Shown here piece by piece: positions 8,162 through 15,932 of a DNA stretch of 64,000 nucleotides. Numbering within the stretch: position 1 is the first letter of the stretch; every line of letters starts with the position of its first letter. Below the pieces are notes generated by a model. The model saw only the letters and a list, made by a program, of their open reading frames with translations, did not search any database and was not told the DNA's origin. The DNA is taken from the NCBI GenBank assembly GCA_902364975.1, contig CABJFQ010000009.1, positions 31,193-95,192 of the forward strand, written 5' to 3'. The translations under genes were made by a program, and so were the position numbers. Origin of the DNA: Coriobacteriaceae bacterium (GTDB taxonomy: Bacteria > Actinomycetota > Coriobacteriia > Coriobacteriales > Coriobacteriaceae).

Positions 8162-9841
8162 CTAGTCCCTGGTAAGTTTCCTGTGGATACGATGCGGCTG
8201 GGCTGCGTCCTCGCCCAGGCGCTCGATGCGGTTGGCCTGATAGGCCTCGAAGTTACCCTCAAACCAATACCAGTTGCCCGGGTTCTCATCGGTGCCCTCC
8301 CACGCCAGGATGTGCGTGGCGACGCGGTCCAGGAACATACGGTCGTGGCTAATGACCACCGAGCAGCCCGGGAACTCGAGCAGCGCCGCCTCGAGCGAGG
8401 ACAGCGTCTCGACGTCGAGATCGTTCGTGGGCTCGTCGAGGAGCAACAGGTTGCCGCCCTGCTTGAGCGTGAGCGCCAAGTTCAGACGGTTGCGCTCGCC
8501 ACCGGAGAGTACGCCGGCGCGCTTCTGCTGGTCCTGGCCCTTAAAGCCAAAGCTCGCCACGTACGCGCGGCTCGGAACCTCGGTCTCGCCGACCATCATG
8601 TGGTCCAGGCCGTCCGAGACGACCTCCCATAGGTTCTTATCGGGGTCGATGCCGGAACGGTTCTGGTCGACGTAAGAAATCTTGACGGTCTCGCCCACCT
8701 CGAGCTCGCCCGAAGTCAGCGGCTCCAAACCCACGATGGTCTTGAAGAGCGTGGTCTTGCCGACACCGTTGGGGCCGATGACGCCCACGATGCCGTTACG
8801 CGGCAGGGTGAATGAAAGGTCGTCGATGAGCACGCGGCCATCGAACTCCTTGTGCAGGTGATGGGCCTCGAGCACCTTGTTGCCCAGACGCGGGCCCACA
8901 GGGATGCGGATGTCGGTCCAGTCGAGCTTCTGGCTTGCGCGGGCCTCGGCCTCCATCTCCTCGTAGCGAGCCAGACGGGCCTTGTTCTTGGCCTGGCGAG
9001 CCTTGGGCGAGCTGCGTACCCACTCGAGCTCGGCCTCCATGCGCTTGGCGAGCTTGGCATCGCGGTTGCCCTGCGCCTCGATACGCGCGGCCTTGGTCTC
9101 CAGATACGTGGAGTAGTTGCCCTTGTAGGGATAGAGGTGGCCGCGGTCGACCTCGCAGATCCACTCGGCAACGTTATCCAGGAAGTAGCGATCGTGCGTG
9201 ACGGCAAGCACCGCGCCCTGGTAGTTGTGCAGGAAGTGCTCGAGCCACAGGATCGACTCAGCGTCCAGGTGGTTCGTGGGCTCGTCGAGCAGCAGAAGGT
9301 CGGGAGCCTCGAGCAGCAGCTTGCACAGGGCCACACGGCGGCGCTCGCCGCCGGAAAGCACGTTGACCGGCATGTCGGAATCGGGCAGCTGCAGAGCGTC
9401 CATGGCCTGGCCGAGTTTGGAATCGATATCCCAGCCGTCGGCGGCGTCAATCTCGTCCTGGAGCTTGCCCATCTCTGCCATGAGGGCGTCCATGTCGCAG
9501 TCCGGGTCACACATCTCCTCGCCGATCTTATTGAAGCGATCGACCTTGGCGATCATGTCGCCAAACGCCATGCGCACGTTCTCGATGACGGTCTTGTCGT
9601 CGTCGAGCGGCGGCTCCTGCTGCAGGATACCCACGGTGTAGCCGGGGGTGAGCCTGGCATCGCCGTTGGAGACCTCCTCAATGCCGGCCATGATCTTGAG
9701 CAGGGTCGACTTGCCCATGCCGTTGGGGCCCACGACACCGATCTTGGCACCGGGGTAGAAGCTCAGGGTCACGTCGTCAAGGATTACCTTGTCGCCATGG
9801 GCCTTGCGAGCCTGATACATCTGGTAGATAAACTCTGCCAT
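8162..9841 (-). CDS. ettA: ABC-F ATPase, energy-dependent translational throttle EttA
   Basis: A 559-residue soluble ABC-F protein that binds the ribosomal E site and gates elongation by cellular ATP/ADP state, as known for EttA. It has two ABC domains: Walker A GPNGMGKST near residue 40 and GPNGVGKTT near 355, signatures LSGGERRR and LSGGERNR, Walker B LLLLDEPTNHLD and LLLLDEPTNDLD. A charged linker (P-site interaction motif region) lies between them around residues 245-310, and the arm insertion sits in domain 1. No membrane segment is present. It stands alone; the sdpI terminator lies upstream. Confidence 0.93.
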   Translation of the reverse strand: MAEFIYQMYQARKAHGDKVILDDVTLSFYPGAKIGVVGPNGMGKSTLLKIMAGIEEVSNGDARLTPGYTVGILQQEPPLDDDKTVIENVRMAFGDMIAKVDRFNKIGEEMCDPDCDMDALMAEMGKLQDEIDAADGWDIDSKLGQAMDALQLPDSDMPVNVLSGGERRRVALCKLLLEAPDLLLLDEPTNHLDAESILWLEHFLHNYQGAVLAVTHDRYFLDNVAEWICEVDRGHLYPYKGNYSTYLETKAARIEAQGNRDAKLAKRMEAELEWVRSSPKARQAKNKARLARYEEMEAEARASQKLDWTDIRIPVGPRLGNKVLEAHHLHKEFDGRVLIDDLSFTLPRNGIVGVIGPNGVGKTTLFKTIVGLEPLTSGELEVGETVKISYVDQNRSGIDPDKNLWEVVSDGLDHMMVGETEVPSRAYVASFGFKGQDQQKRAGVLSGGERNRLNLALTLKQGGNLLLLDEPTNDLDVETLSSLEAALLEFPGCSVVISHDRMFLDRVATHILAWEGTDENPGNWYWFEGNFEAYQANRIERLGEDAAQPHRIHRKLTRD

Positions 9842-9931
9842 TTGCCTGTTTTATCCTTTCTACCTGCTGTTTCCCTATTCTTGTTTCGCTTTAGTGGAAA
9901 CGAAATGAGGAAATCAGCTCTGAAACTTAAC

Positions 9932-9960
9932 GAAAAAGGGGCATGGTTGCCCACGCCCCT
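9932..9960 (-). terminator. Terminator of the sdpR-sdpI operon
   Basis: On the minus strand AGGGGCGTGG and CCATGCCCCT pair with one mismatch around GCAA and run into TTTTT, 65 bases after the sdpI stop. Confidence 0.8.
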
Positions 9961-10024
9961 AATACTACCTGGGAAAAGTCCCCCAGAACATACTATGAAC
10001 TGCGTACGCTAGTTTTCCGCAACC

Positions 10025-10729
10025 TTAGCGAACGGCTCGCTGCGATTTACGCCACAGCAGATACGAGTAGACGTAGACGGCTCCGACCGAACCAAACGCC
10101 AGCACCGCAATCACCGCGGCGACGACTTCACTCGAAAGCACGCTACCCGCCACGCCCATCACAATCAAACCAACACCCAGCACCATAAAGCAGGCGCCGC
10201 CAAAACGCTGCGTACGGCGCCAGTTCTCGGGATCGGCAAGCGCCCAAGGCGTCTTGATACCGAGCGTATAGTTCTGCTTCACACGCGGCAAGTAGTTGCC
10301 TACGCCGATGAACAGCAAACCGATAGCACCGGAAATCAGCACGTTGACCGAACCGACCGCCGGCACCACGCCCCAGACCGTAAGCTCACCCAACCAGCTT
10401 ATGGCACACATGAACAAGGTGAAGGCGATTACGAAGCCCTGATAGAACTTGCCCGAGGTTCGATATGCCTCACCTTTGGGATCGATGCGCGGCACCACGA
10501 AGAACATTGCGAGAAGCGCCAGAGGCAGCACGCCGAGCGCGGAGGCCATCCAGCTAGGACCCCAACCGTCGACGGCGCCGTTCGCGCCCCAGTGCGTGGG
10601 AATCTGCGCCGGCAGGCTCGGCATCACCATAAGGTGCGCCGCGACATTAATAGCGCAGACCACAACAAGCATGGCCCATACACGCGGCGATACCCCCGTG
10701 GTATGAATGCCCTTGTTTTCGTTATTCAT
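10025..10729 (-). CDS. sdpI: SdpI/DUF1648 family membrane protein
   Basis: In Bacillus SdpI gives immunity to the SDP killing peptide and relays it to SdpR. This 234-residue product has about seven hydrophobic segments. It carries the DUF1648 motif IPTHWGANGAVDGWG after the first helix and a GNYLPRVKQNYTLGIKTPWA segment typical of the SdpI domain. The ATG at 10729 overlaps the end of sdpR by eight bases and has AAGGTGAT upstream; a GTG nine bases earlier is a weaker choice. No sdpABC toxin genes are in the window, so the name marks family, not proven immunity. Confidence 0.8.
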   Translation of the reverse strand: MNNENKGIHTTGVSPRVWAMLVVVCAINVAAHLMVMPSLPAQIPTHWGANGAVDGWGPSWMASALGVLPLALLAMFFVVPRIDPKGEAYRTSGKFYQGFVIAFTLFMCAISWLGELTVWGVVPAVGSVNVLISGAIGLLFIGVGNYLPRVKQNYTLGIKTPWALADPENWRRTQRFGGACFMVLGVGLIVMGVAGSVLSSEVVAAVIAVLAFGSVGAVYVYSYLLWRKSQRAVR

Positions 10730-11000
10730 CCTTATCACCTTCCGTGTTTGTAAAGCCCATAAACCAACCGATCAAGTCCTGCATGACGGTGGTGTTTAAG
10801 CTGTAAACGATGTTTTGGCCATGACGTTCGTCGGTCACCAACCCGGCGTTTTTGAGCGTCGCCAAGTGATGGCTCAATGACGGCTTGCTAATGTCAAAAT
10901 GCTCGGCAAGCTCCCCGGCCGTACAATTGCCCTCGCGCAGCAGTTCCAAAATGTGACGTCGTGTAGGATCGGCCAGCGCTTTAAAACCCTCTCCCGGCAT
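10722..11000 (-). CDS. sdpR: ArsR/SdpR-type winged-helix repressor
   Basis: A 92-residue DNA-binding protein, the first gene of the sdpR-sdpI pair. The reading shows the ArsR helix-turn-helix (LADPTRRHILELL, then ISKPSLSHHLATLKNAGLV as recognition helix) and a short winged hairpin with RHGQNIVYSL. No metal-binding ELCVC motif is present, as expected for the SdpR branch. The ATG at 11000 sits behind AGGAGGT; the ORF could start five codons earlier but without a site. It probably represses its own operon through the TTAGAT/ATCTAA site overlapping its promoter. Confidence 0.85.
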   Translation of the reverse strand: MPGEGFKALADPTRRHILELLREGNCTAGELAEHFDISKPSLSHHLATLKNAGLVTDERHGQNIVYSLNTTVMQDLIGWFMGFTNTEGDKDE

Positions 11001-11034
11001 AGGACCTCCTCTCACTATCTCTCACGACGCGCAC

Positions 11035-11072
11035 ACTATACTCGTTATTTAGATGTTTGTCTAATTATCTAA
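11035..11072 (-). promoter_or_regulatory. sdpR promoter with overlapping operator-like inverted repeat
   Basis: On the minus strand TTAGAC (11059-11064) and TATAGT (11035-11040) are separated by 18 bases. An inverted repeat TTAGAT/ATCTAA at 11049-11072 covers the -35 box, a suitable place for SdpR autorepression. Confidence 0.55.
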
Positions 11073-11087
11073 TTTGATACTAAGTAT

Positions 11088-11115
11088 AGAACATGCGTTC
11101 GTTTTTAGATACAAT
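11088..11115 (+). promoter_or_regulatory. LexA/SOS-like box and -10 element of the small peptide gene
   Basis: AGAACATGCGTTCG at 11088-11101 matches the Gram-positive LexA consensus CGAAC-N4-GTTCG at nine of ten defined bases. A -10 box TACAAT follows at 11110-11115. The box would lie between -35 and -10, so LexA binding would block RNA polymerase. Confidence 0.6.
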
Positions 11116-11138
11116 GAGCCCAGAAGCAGATGGGTCAG

Positions 11139-11159
11139 CTCCCTCTTACCAAGAAGGAG
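11139..11159 (+). promoter_or_regulatory. Hairpin hiding the ribosome-binding site of the small peptide gene
   Basis: CTCCCTCTT pairs with AAGAAGGAG (eight of nine pairs, three-base loop). The right arm contains the Shine-Dalgarno sequence, so the start at 11167 would be poorly accessible unless the hairpin opens. Confidence 0.55.
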
Positions 11160-11166
11160 ATGGACT

Positions 11167-11253
11167 ATGAGTATTGACGATGTCCTGACGTTGTTATTGC
11201 TTGTAATCGCGGCTGTGGAACTCGGCATCCACATTGGAGGTCGAATGAAATAG
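11167..11253 (+). CDS. 28-residue hydrophobic peptide, candidate SOS-induced type I toxin
   Basis: The frame runs from an ATG with AAGGAGATGG upstream to TAG and encodes 28 residues. It has an acidic N-terminus (MSIDD), a Leu/Val/Ile/Ala helix core (LTLLLLVIAAVELGI) long enough to enter a membrane, and a basic C-terminus ending in GGRMK. This is the pattern of holin-like Hol_Tox and other type I toxin peptides, or of SOS-induced division inhibitors. Upstream are a LexA-like box, a -10 box and a hairpin on the ribosome-binding site. No antisense RNA could be confirmed. The coding call is good; the toxin role is an inference. Confidence 0.6.
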   Translation: MSIDDVLTLLLLVIAAVELGIHIGGRMK

Positions 11254-11387
11254 CCGCCCCCGCGTAATGCGAAGACGGCCACTTCTCACGCTACAAACGT
11301 GTTTTGGAGTTGGCCAACCCGCTGCAACGGGTGCCATCTGCTTCATCTTATGCGAATCCCGATCTCATTTCAACAAGCCCCTAGGGC
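11254..11387. other. Short gene-free stretch before tcdA
   Basis: Only a five-base hairpin (CACG with CGTG, then TTTT, near 11299-11317) and an ACCCG/CGGGT hairpin are seen. The first may end the small peptide transcript. Confidence 0.3.
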
Positions 11388-11410
11388 TCAAATGGAATCG
11401 TGATAATCCC

Positions 11411-11416
11411 TATAAT
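11411..11416 (+). promoter_or_regulatory. -10 element of the tcdA-tatD promoter
   Basis: A perfect TATAAT lies 45 bases before the tcdA ATG. The -35 region (TCAAAT at 17 bases) is poor. Confidence 0.5.
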
Positions 11417-11460
11417 GGCGATAGCCCAAACACGATCCGCTTCCCCATCGGAGGACATCT

Positions 11461-12258
11461 ATGACCGAAACCGCAGCCGCAGCTCCCGTCGAGACACGCG
11501 ACACCAAGCTCGAGATCATCATGGGCCGTGAGGCGCTCGATAAACTTGCCAACGCCACGGTGCTGGTGCTGGGCTGTGGCGGCGTGGGCTCCAACTGCTG
11601 CGAAGCGCTCGCGCGCGGCGGCATCGGTCATTTTGTGATTCTGGACAAGGATATCGTCGCGCCCAGCAATATCAATCGCCAGGCCATCGCCTTTCACAGC
11701 ACCGTCGGCAAGCGCAAAGTCGATGTTATGGAAGCCCTGATCCACGATATCAATCCCGCCGCCAGCGTTATCAAGCGCACCGAATACCTGCTGAGCGACA
11801 ACATCGATGATTTCTTCGCGAGCGTTTTGGAGCAGACGGGTGGCAAGCTCGACTACGTCGTCGACGCCATCGACACCATCTCGGCCAAGCTCACTATTGC
11901 CAAATATGCTCAGGACCACGACATCCGTTTGGTTAGCTCCATGGGCGGGGCCAACAAGCTCCATCCCGAGTGCCTACGCTTTGCCGACATCTTCGATACG
12001 GTACGTGACCCCATGAGCCGCATTATGCGCAAAGAATGTAAGAAGCGCGGAATCAAGAGCCTACATGTACTGTTTAGCTGCGAGGAATCGGTTAAGACAC
12101 AGCCCCGCGACCCTTCCAACATCCACGAGCGCACCGAGCTGGGAACTGCCAGTTTTATGCCGCCCATCATGGGTCAGATGATTGCCGGCGAGGTTATCCG
12201 CCAGATCAGCGGGCGCGGCACCGAACGCGTACGCTCCGATGGCCAGCGCCTAAATTAA
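11461..12258 (+). CDS. tcdA: tRNA threonylcarbamoyladenosine dehydratase (TcdA/CsdL family)
   Basis: ATP-dependent E1-like enzyme that cyclises t6A37 of ANN-decoding tRNAs to ct6A. The 265-residue protein has the ThiF/MoeB Rossmann motif LGCGGVGSN, the nucleotide-binding segment SNINRQ, the DAIDTISAK stretch and an SSMGGANK segment. The C-terminal HERTELGTASFMPPIMG region is typical of TcdA and not of MoeB or ThiF. There is no zinc CxxC pair. The ATG at 11461 follows GGAGGACATCT. It is followed 14 bases later by tatD, probably in one transcript. Confidence 0.9.
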   Translation: MTETAAAAPVETRDTKLEIIMGREALDKLANATVLVLGCGGVGSNCCEALARGGIGHFVILDKDIVAPSNINRQAIAFHSTVGKRKVDVMEALIHDINPAASVIKRTEYLLSDNIDDFFASVLEQTGGKLDYVVDAIDTISAKLTIAKYAQDHDIRLVSSMGGANKLHPECLRFADIFDTVRDPMSRIMRKECKKRGIKSLHVLFSCEESVKTQPRDPSNIHERTELGTASFMPPIMGQMIAGEVIRQISGRGTERVRSDGQRLN

Positions 12259-12272
12259 CGAGACGCGCCGCG

Positions 12273-13055
12273 ATGACACCGCAATTATTTGATGCGCATT
12301 GCCATCTTGATCTAATGGTTCACCCGGACGCCGTTGCCGATGAGGCGACGGCACTGGGCCTGGGCCTCTTTGACTGCGGCGTCGATCCGCGCGACTTCGC
12401 AAGCGCCAGCAAGCGCGCCTGCAGCCGTTCAAACATCTTTGTTGGAATCGGTCTCCATCCCTGGTGGCTTGCCGACGAGCGATGCGGAATCGCTGAAATC
12501 AATCTACTATGCGAAGTCGCTGCGCAAGAGCGATTTATCGGCGAGGTCGGACTCGACTTTTCCGCACGCTTTGCTGGAAGTGAGCCGCTACAAATACAGG
12601 CATTTGACCGGCTCTGCGATGCGCTCGTGCAGCATCCTCTTACCGGGCGCGTGATATCAATTCACGCCGTTCGTTCGGCGGGAACCGTACTGAACGTCCT
12701 CGAATCGCATGGACTACTCATCCCAAACTCCGACTCCCCCGTTATCATCTTCCACTGGTTTAGCGGCACTTCGGACGAACTCGTCCGCGCGCGAAACGCA
12801 GGCTGCTATTTTTCCGTGAACGAGCGTATGCTCGCCACCAAGCGTGGTCGCGAATATGCCCGACAGATTCCACTCGACCGTCTACTGCTCGAGACCGATG
12901 CGCCGGCCGAGCCAAACACAGAAACAAGTGTGCAATCGCTCATCAGATCGCTCGCAAGGACCTCGATGCACATTGCCTCACTCAAAAACTGTGACGCAAA
13001 GCGCATTGAGTCGGTAGTTTTAGCAACTGCGCACTCTGTTTTTGACCTTCGCTAA
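12273..13055 (+). CDS. TatD family metal-dependent hydrolase
   Basis: A 260-residue TIM-barrel metallohydrolase of the TatD DNase group. Visible metal ligands are the N-terminal FDAHCHLD, the Glu of GEVGLDF, the His of ISIHAVR, a His in IIFHWFSG, and the Asp of LLLETDAP near the C-terminus. Known relatives are 3'-5' DNA exonucleases or D-aminoacyl-tRNA hydrolase-like enzymes. It lies 14 bases after tcdA and is probably co-transcribed. Length is that of the family. Confidence 0.85.
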   Translation: MTPQLFDAHCHLDLMVHPDAVADEATALGLGLFDCGVDPRDFASASKRACSRSNIFVGIGLHPWWLADERCGIAEINLLCEVAAQERFIGEVGLDFSARFAGSEPLQIQAFDRLCDALVQHPLTGRVISIHAVRSAGTVLNVLESHGLLIPNSDSPVIIFHWFSGTSDELVRARNAGCYFSVNERMLATKRGREYARQIPLDRLLLETDAPAEPNTETSVQSLIRSLARTSMHIASLKNCDAKRIESVVLATAHSVFDLR

Positions 13056-13078
13056 CCCCTGTGGGCAAAAATGCCAAG

Positions 13079-13120
13079 GGACATGCGAATCGCACAACGC
13101 AGTCCCCATTGGCAGGCAGT
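13079..13120. other. Imperfect stem-loop between convergent tatD and the FGGY kinase gene
   Basis: GCCAAGGGAC pairs with GTCCC-CA-TTGGC around a 19-base loop. There is no T-run in either direction. It may serve as a bidirectional transcript end. Confidence 0.35.
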
Positions 13121-13134
13121 ACAATTCGGCAGCA

Positions 13135-14652
13135 TTACACCAATTCGTGCATGAGATCACGGTTGCGTGCATACAATTCGTCAAAGATATGACGACGCGA
13201 CGCATATAGCTCGTGGGCAGCCATATCGGGCACGATTGTTTGTGCAACGCCAAGGACTTGGGCGAGTTCATCCCATGATGCATAGGCGCCACCTGCGAGA
13301 GCTGCCATGATGGCATCACCGAAGCATGCGCCCACCGTAACCTTGGCAACCGAGACCTCGCGCCCGCATACGTCGGCGATAGCCTGCATCCAAACTGGAT
13401 TCTTGGTTCCACCTCCGACAAGCATAATGCGCCCAATTGGCAGTCCATGCTCTCGCTCGATAATGTCGACATGGGATGCAACGGTATACGCGACGCCTTC
13501 CAAGGCGGCGCGAACCATATGGGCTCGCGTATGCCTTCCGGTCAGGCCAAAGAAGACGCCACGTGCCTCGGGATCGTTGAGCGGAGTACGCTCCCCCGCA
13601 AAGTACGGCAGGCACAGGAGCCCATCGGCACCCAGCGCCACATCGGCGGCATCATGCGCCATGACCGAATATGCATCGGGGCCACCGTGGCCCTCGGCCT
13701 CCACGGCGTCGCGATACAGTTCTTGGCGCAGCCACGATGTGAGTGCACCCGCCGTATTGGTCCCCGCGCAGATCCCGTAAGTTCCGGGAATGATAAACGT
13801 CCCTGGCCACAGGCGGGCATCATCGACCATATGATCAGCTAGGTAGATGAAATACGCCGTGCTCCCCAACTGAACCATCATATCGCCGGGACGAAATACA
13901 CCCGTCGAAATGGCCTCGGCACCAGAGTCGCCCGTTCCCACTAAGACAGGTGTCCCTGCCGCGAGCCCTGTCGCCTCAGCCGCGCGCTGCGTAATCACCC
14001 CGGCAATATCGGTAGCCGACATTACCTCCGCCATCTGGTCAGGCCGGCAGAAACGAGCACATTCCCGAGCATCAACCCTCCAAGTGTAGCGGTCGTATAG
14101 GGGAAGAAAATCCTCCGCCAAGTAACGGTCCACCGTAAAACGCCCCGTCAACTTTGCGCATAGAAACGATGATGCCGTCAGGAACTTCGCGGCACGTTCG
14201 TGCACCTCGGGCATATTCTCCTTAAACCATAAGATCTTAGGAGCAATATCTGATGAGCAGGGATCGTGCCCGAAAAGTTCGCGTGCGCGACCTGACCCAT
14301 ATTCGGAAAGGAGCTCGTCAATCTGCGGCTTCGAACGTGCATCGACTCCATACAAAATCGCGGGCGCCAGCGCGTTGCACTCGGTATCGACCGGCACACA
14401 GTCGCAACCCAATGCGGAAAGGCCCACGCATCCGATCTGCACCGCGTTAACCCCCGATCGCATCACCAGCTCGCGCGACAAGCGGCAAAAATCGCCCCAC
14501 CAAACTGCCTCAGCATCATGCTGGTACCATCCATCACACGGGTTGTCCGTCTCATGTCCACAAGAGGCTTGGCAAACGATGTTGCATCGATCATCGATTA
14601 AAACGCCTTTAGAGGCGCTTGTCCCAATATCAATACCCAGATAGAGCGCCAT
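13135..14652 (-). CDS. FGGY family carbohydrate kinase (xylulokinase-like)
   Basis: ATP-dependent sugar kinase of 505 residues, cytoplasmic. The N-terminus has the GIDIGTSASKGVL phosphate loop; the middle has the GTGDSGAEAISTGV adenosine motif with catalytic Asp, and the C-terminal domain has MLVGGGTKNPVWMQ. The family phosphorylates xylulose, ribulose, fuculose, glycerol and similar; the substrate cannot be read here. It is the last gene of the 23561-13135 island, six bases after btpA, and ends before a weak stem-loop. In an island of FrlD-like kinases it would add a second type of sugar phosphorylation. Confidence 0.85.
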   Translation of the reverse strand: MALYLGIDIGTSASKGVLIDDRCNIVCQASCGHETDNPCDGWYQHDAEAVWWGDFCRLSRELVMRSGVNAVQIGCVGLSALGCDCVPVDTECNALAPAILYGVDARSKPQIDELLSEYGSGRARELFGHDPCSSDIAPKILWFKENMPEVHERAAKFLTASSFLCAKLTGRFTVDRYLAEDFLPLYDRYTWRVDARECARFCRPDQMAEVMSATDIAGVITQRAAEATGLAAGTPVLVGTGDSGAEAISTGVFRPGDMMVQLGSTAYFIYLADHMVDDARLWPGTFIIPGTYGICAGTNTAGALTSWLRQELYRDAVEAEGHGGPDAYSVMAHDAADVALGADGLLCLPYFAGERTPLNDPEARGVFFGLTGRHTRAHMVRAALEGVAYTVASHVDIIEREHGLPIGRIMLVGGGTKNPVWMQAIADVCGREVSVAKVTVGACFGDAIMAALAGGAYASWDELAQVLGVAQTIVPDMAAHELYASRRHIFDELYARNRDLMHELV

Positions 14653-14658
14653 AGGTGC

Positions 14659-15468
14659 CTACTCCCCTCGCGCCGTACGAGCGGCAGCCATAAAACGAAC
14701 CACCCGCTCAACATCAATCGGGGCATCCAGCTTTCCGTCGCGCTTTAAGCACGTGCCGACAAACGCGCCATCGTAGTGAGCAAATACGTCAGCCACGGTA
14801 TTTTCGCGACAACCGGTGCCGCATACCACGGGCACTTCGCCAACACGCTCGCGGACCTCGTCGGCAAGCTCGCCCGAAGCGCCACGACCGGCAGCCGAAC
14901 CGCCGATGACCATCGCATCCGGTAGGCAATTAAAGAGAAGTGAATCGGCAATGTCCGCGGTCGTGCGGTCGTTGAGATAAACCTCGCCCTCGCTCGTGAT
15001 GAAGTGAAAAAGCTTGAGGTCGTCCAAGCGCAGCGCCGCCTTGCGACGCATGGTGTGAGCGAAATCTCGGTTAATCAGCCCGAGATCACCGGCCCAGGCA
15101 CCGCAAAAATTGCAGCGCGTGAACTGCGCGTCGACGGCAGCGCACAGCTCGATTGTGGCATCACCATCGTAAATTGCCTCAGCTCCCCAAGGAGTCGACA
15201 GATCATGGGACAGAGCCCCGATTACATAGCCCATCGATGCAAGGGTTGAGGGAGAAACATGCTGCTCATAGGGCATCGAGAGCTCATTGGTAATCAAAAT
15301 GCCATCGACACCGCCCTGCTGCAACGCCTCGAGATCCCGCTTGGCGGCTTCCACGACCTGCGATACGCTTCCGCCCGGGTAATACAGCGGATCGCCCGGC
15401 AGAGGACGCAGGTGCAGCATTCCGATAACCGGCTTTTCGTTCTTGAACATCGAAGTTAGAAACGACAT
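14659..15468 (-). CDS. BtpA/SgcQ family TIM-barrel protein
   Basis: A 269-residue protein with the BtpA family opening KPVIGMLHLRPLPGDP, the GGVDGILITNE strand, and the C-terminal AMVIGGSAAGRGAS and VVCGTGCRENTV phosphate-binding-like loops. BtpA was named for photosystem I biogenesis; SgcQ relatives sit in sugar operons, and the reaction is unknown. The ATG at 15468 has AAGGAG upstream. It is directly followed by the FGGY kinase gene, so a role in the same sugar pathway (for example an epimerase or aldolase-like step) is inferred. Confidence 0.8.
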   Translation of the reverse strand: MSFLTSMFKNEKPVIGMLHLRPLPGDPLYYPGGSVSQVVEAAKRDLEALQQGGVDGILITNELSMPYEQHVSPSTLASMGYVIGALSHDLSTPWGAEAIYDGDATIELCAAVDAQFTRCNFCGAWAGDLGLINRDFAHTMRRKAALRLDDLKLFHFITSEGEVYLNDRTTADIADSLLFNCLPDAMVIGGSAAGRGASGELADEVRERVGEVPVVCGTGCRENTVADVFAHYDGAFVGTCLKRDGKLDAPIDVERVVRFMAAARTARGE

Positions 15469-15501
15469 AACGTGCTCCTTCATAGGGTTATTGCAGGGAC
15501 G

Positions 15502-15930
15502 TTACTCCCCCAGCACCTCGACGTACACTTTTCGCTTCTGCGGACCGTCAAACTCCGCAAGATAGATGTTCTGGGCACTTCCGCACACGATGTGGCCATC
15601 TTGGACGGGAAAGAAGCAACTGTTTCCACAAATCATGCTCTTGATATGCCCACAGGAGTTGTTACCGGTGGCTCCATAGCTCGGCAGGAAGTGTGCATGC
15701 GCATAGGGGGCATCGAGTGGGGCGATGCGATCAAGCGTCTCCATAAGATCCGTCTCCACGCAGGGCAGTCCCTCGTTTACCACGATTCCGCAGGTCGTAT
15801 GCGACAAAATAATCGCCGCCAAGCCATTGGTCACCGAGCTGCGTTCGATGGCAGCGTGCACGTCCTCGGTAATATCGATGAACTGGTCCGGAGCAGTCGA
15901 TAGATAGCTCAATGTCTCGAGCGTCACCAT
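15502..15930 (-). CDS. YjbQ/UPF0047 family protein
   Basis: A 142-residue small protein with the family motifs AAIILSHTTCGIVVNEG and GHIKSMICGNSCFFPVQDG; the His and Cys residues form a putative metal or active site. Family members have weak thiamine-phosphate synthase activity when tested, but their true role is unsettled. The ATG at 15930 lies two bases past the stop of the preceding amidohydrolase gene, so translation is probably coupled. Its place in the catabolic island may mean a metabolite-repair or sugar-phosphate task. Confidence 0.8.
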   Translation of the reverse strand: MVTLETLSYLSTAPDQFIDITEDVHAAIERSSVTNGLAAIILSHTTCGIVVNEGLPCVETDLMETLDRIAPLDAPYAHAHFLPSYGATGNNSCGHIKSMICGNSCFFPVQDGHIVCGSAQNIYLAEFDGPQKRKVYVEVLGE

Positions 15931-15932
15931 GT

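Noticed and set aside
11061-11282. 73-codon minus-strand frame over the small peptide gene
   Set aside because: No ribosome-binding site, low complexity and overlap with promoter elements of sdpR; the plus-strand ORF with its signals explains the region better. An antisense RNA is still possible but not visible.
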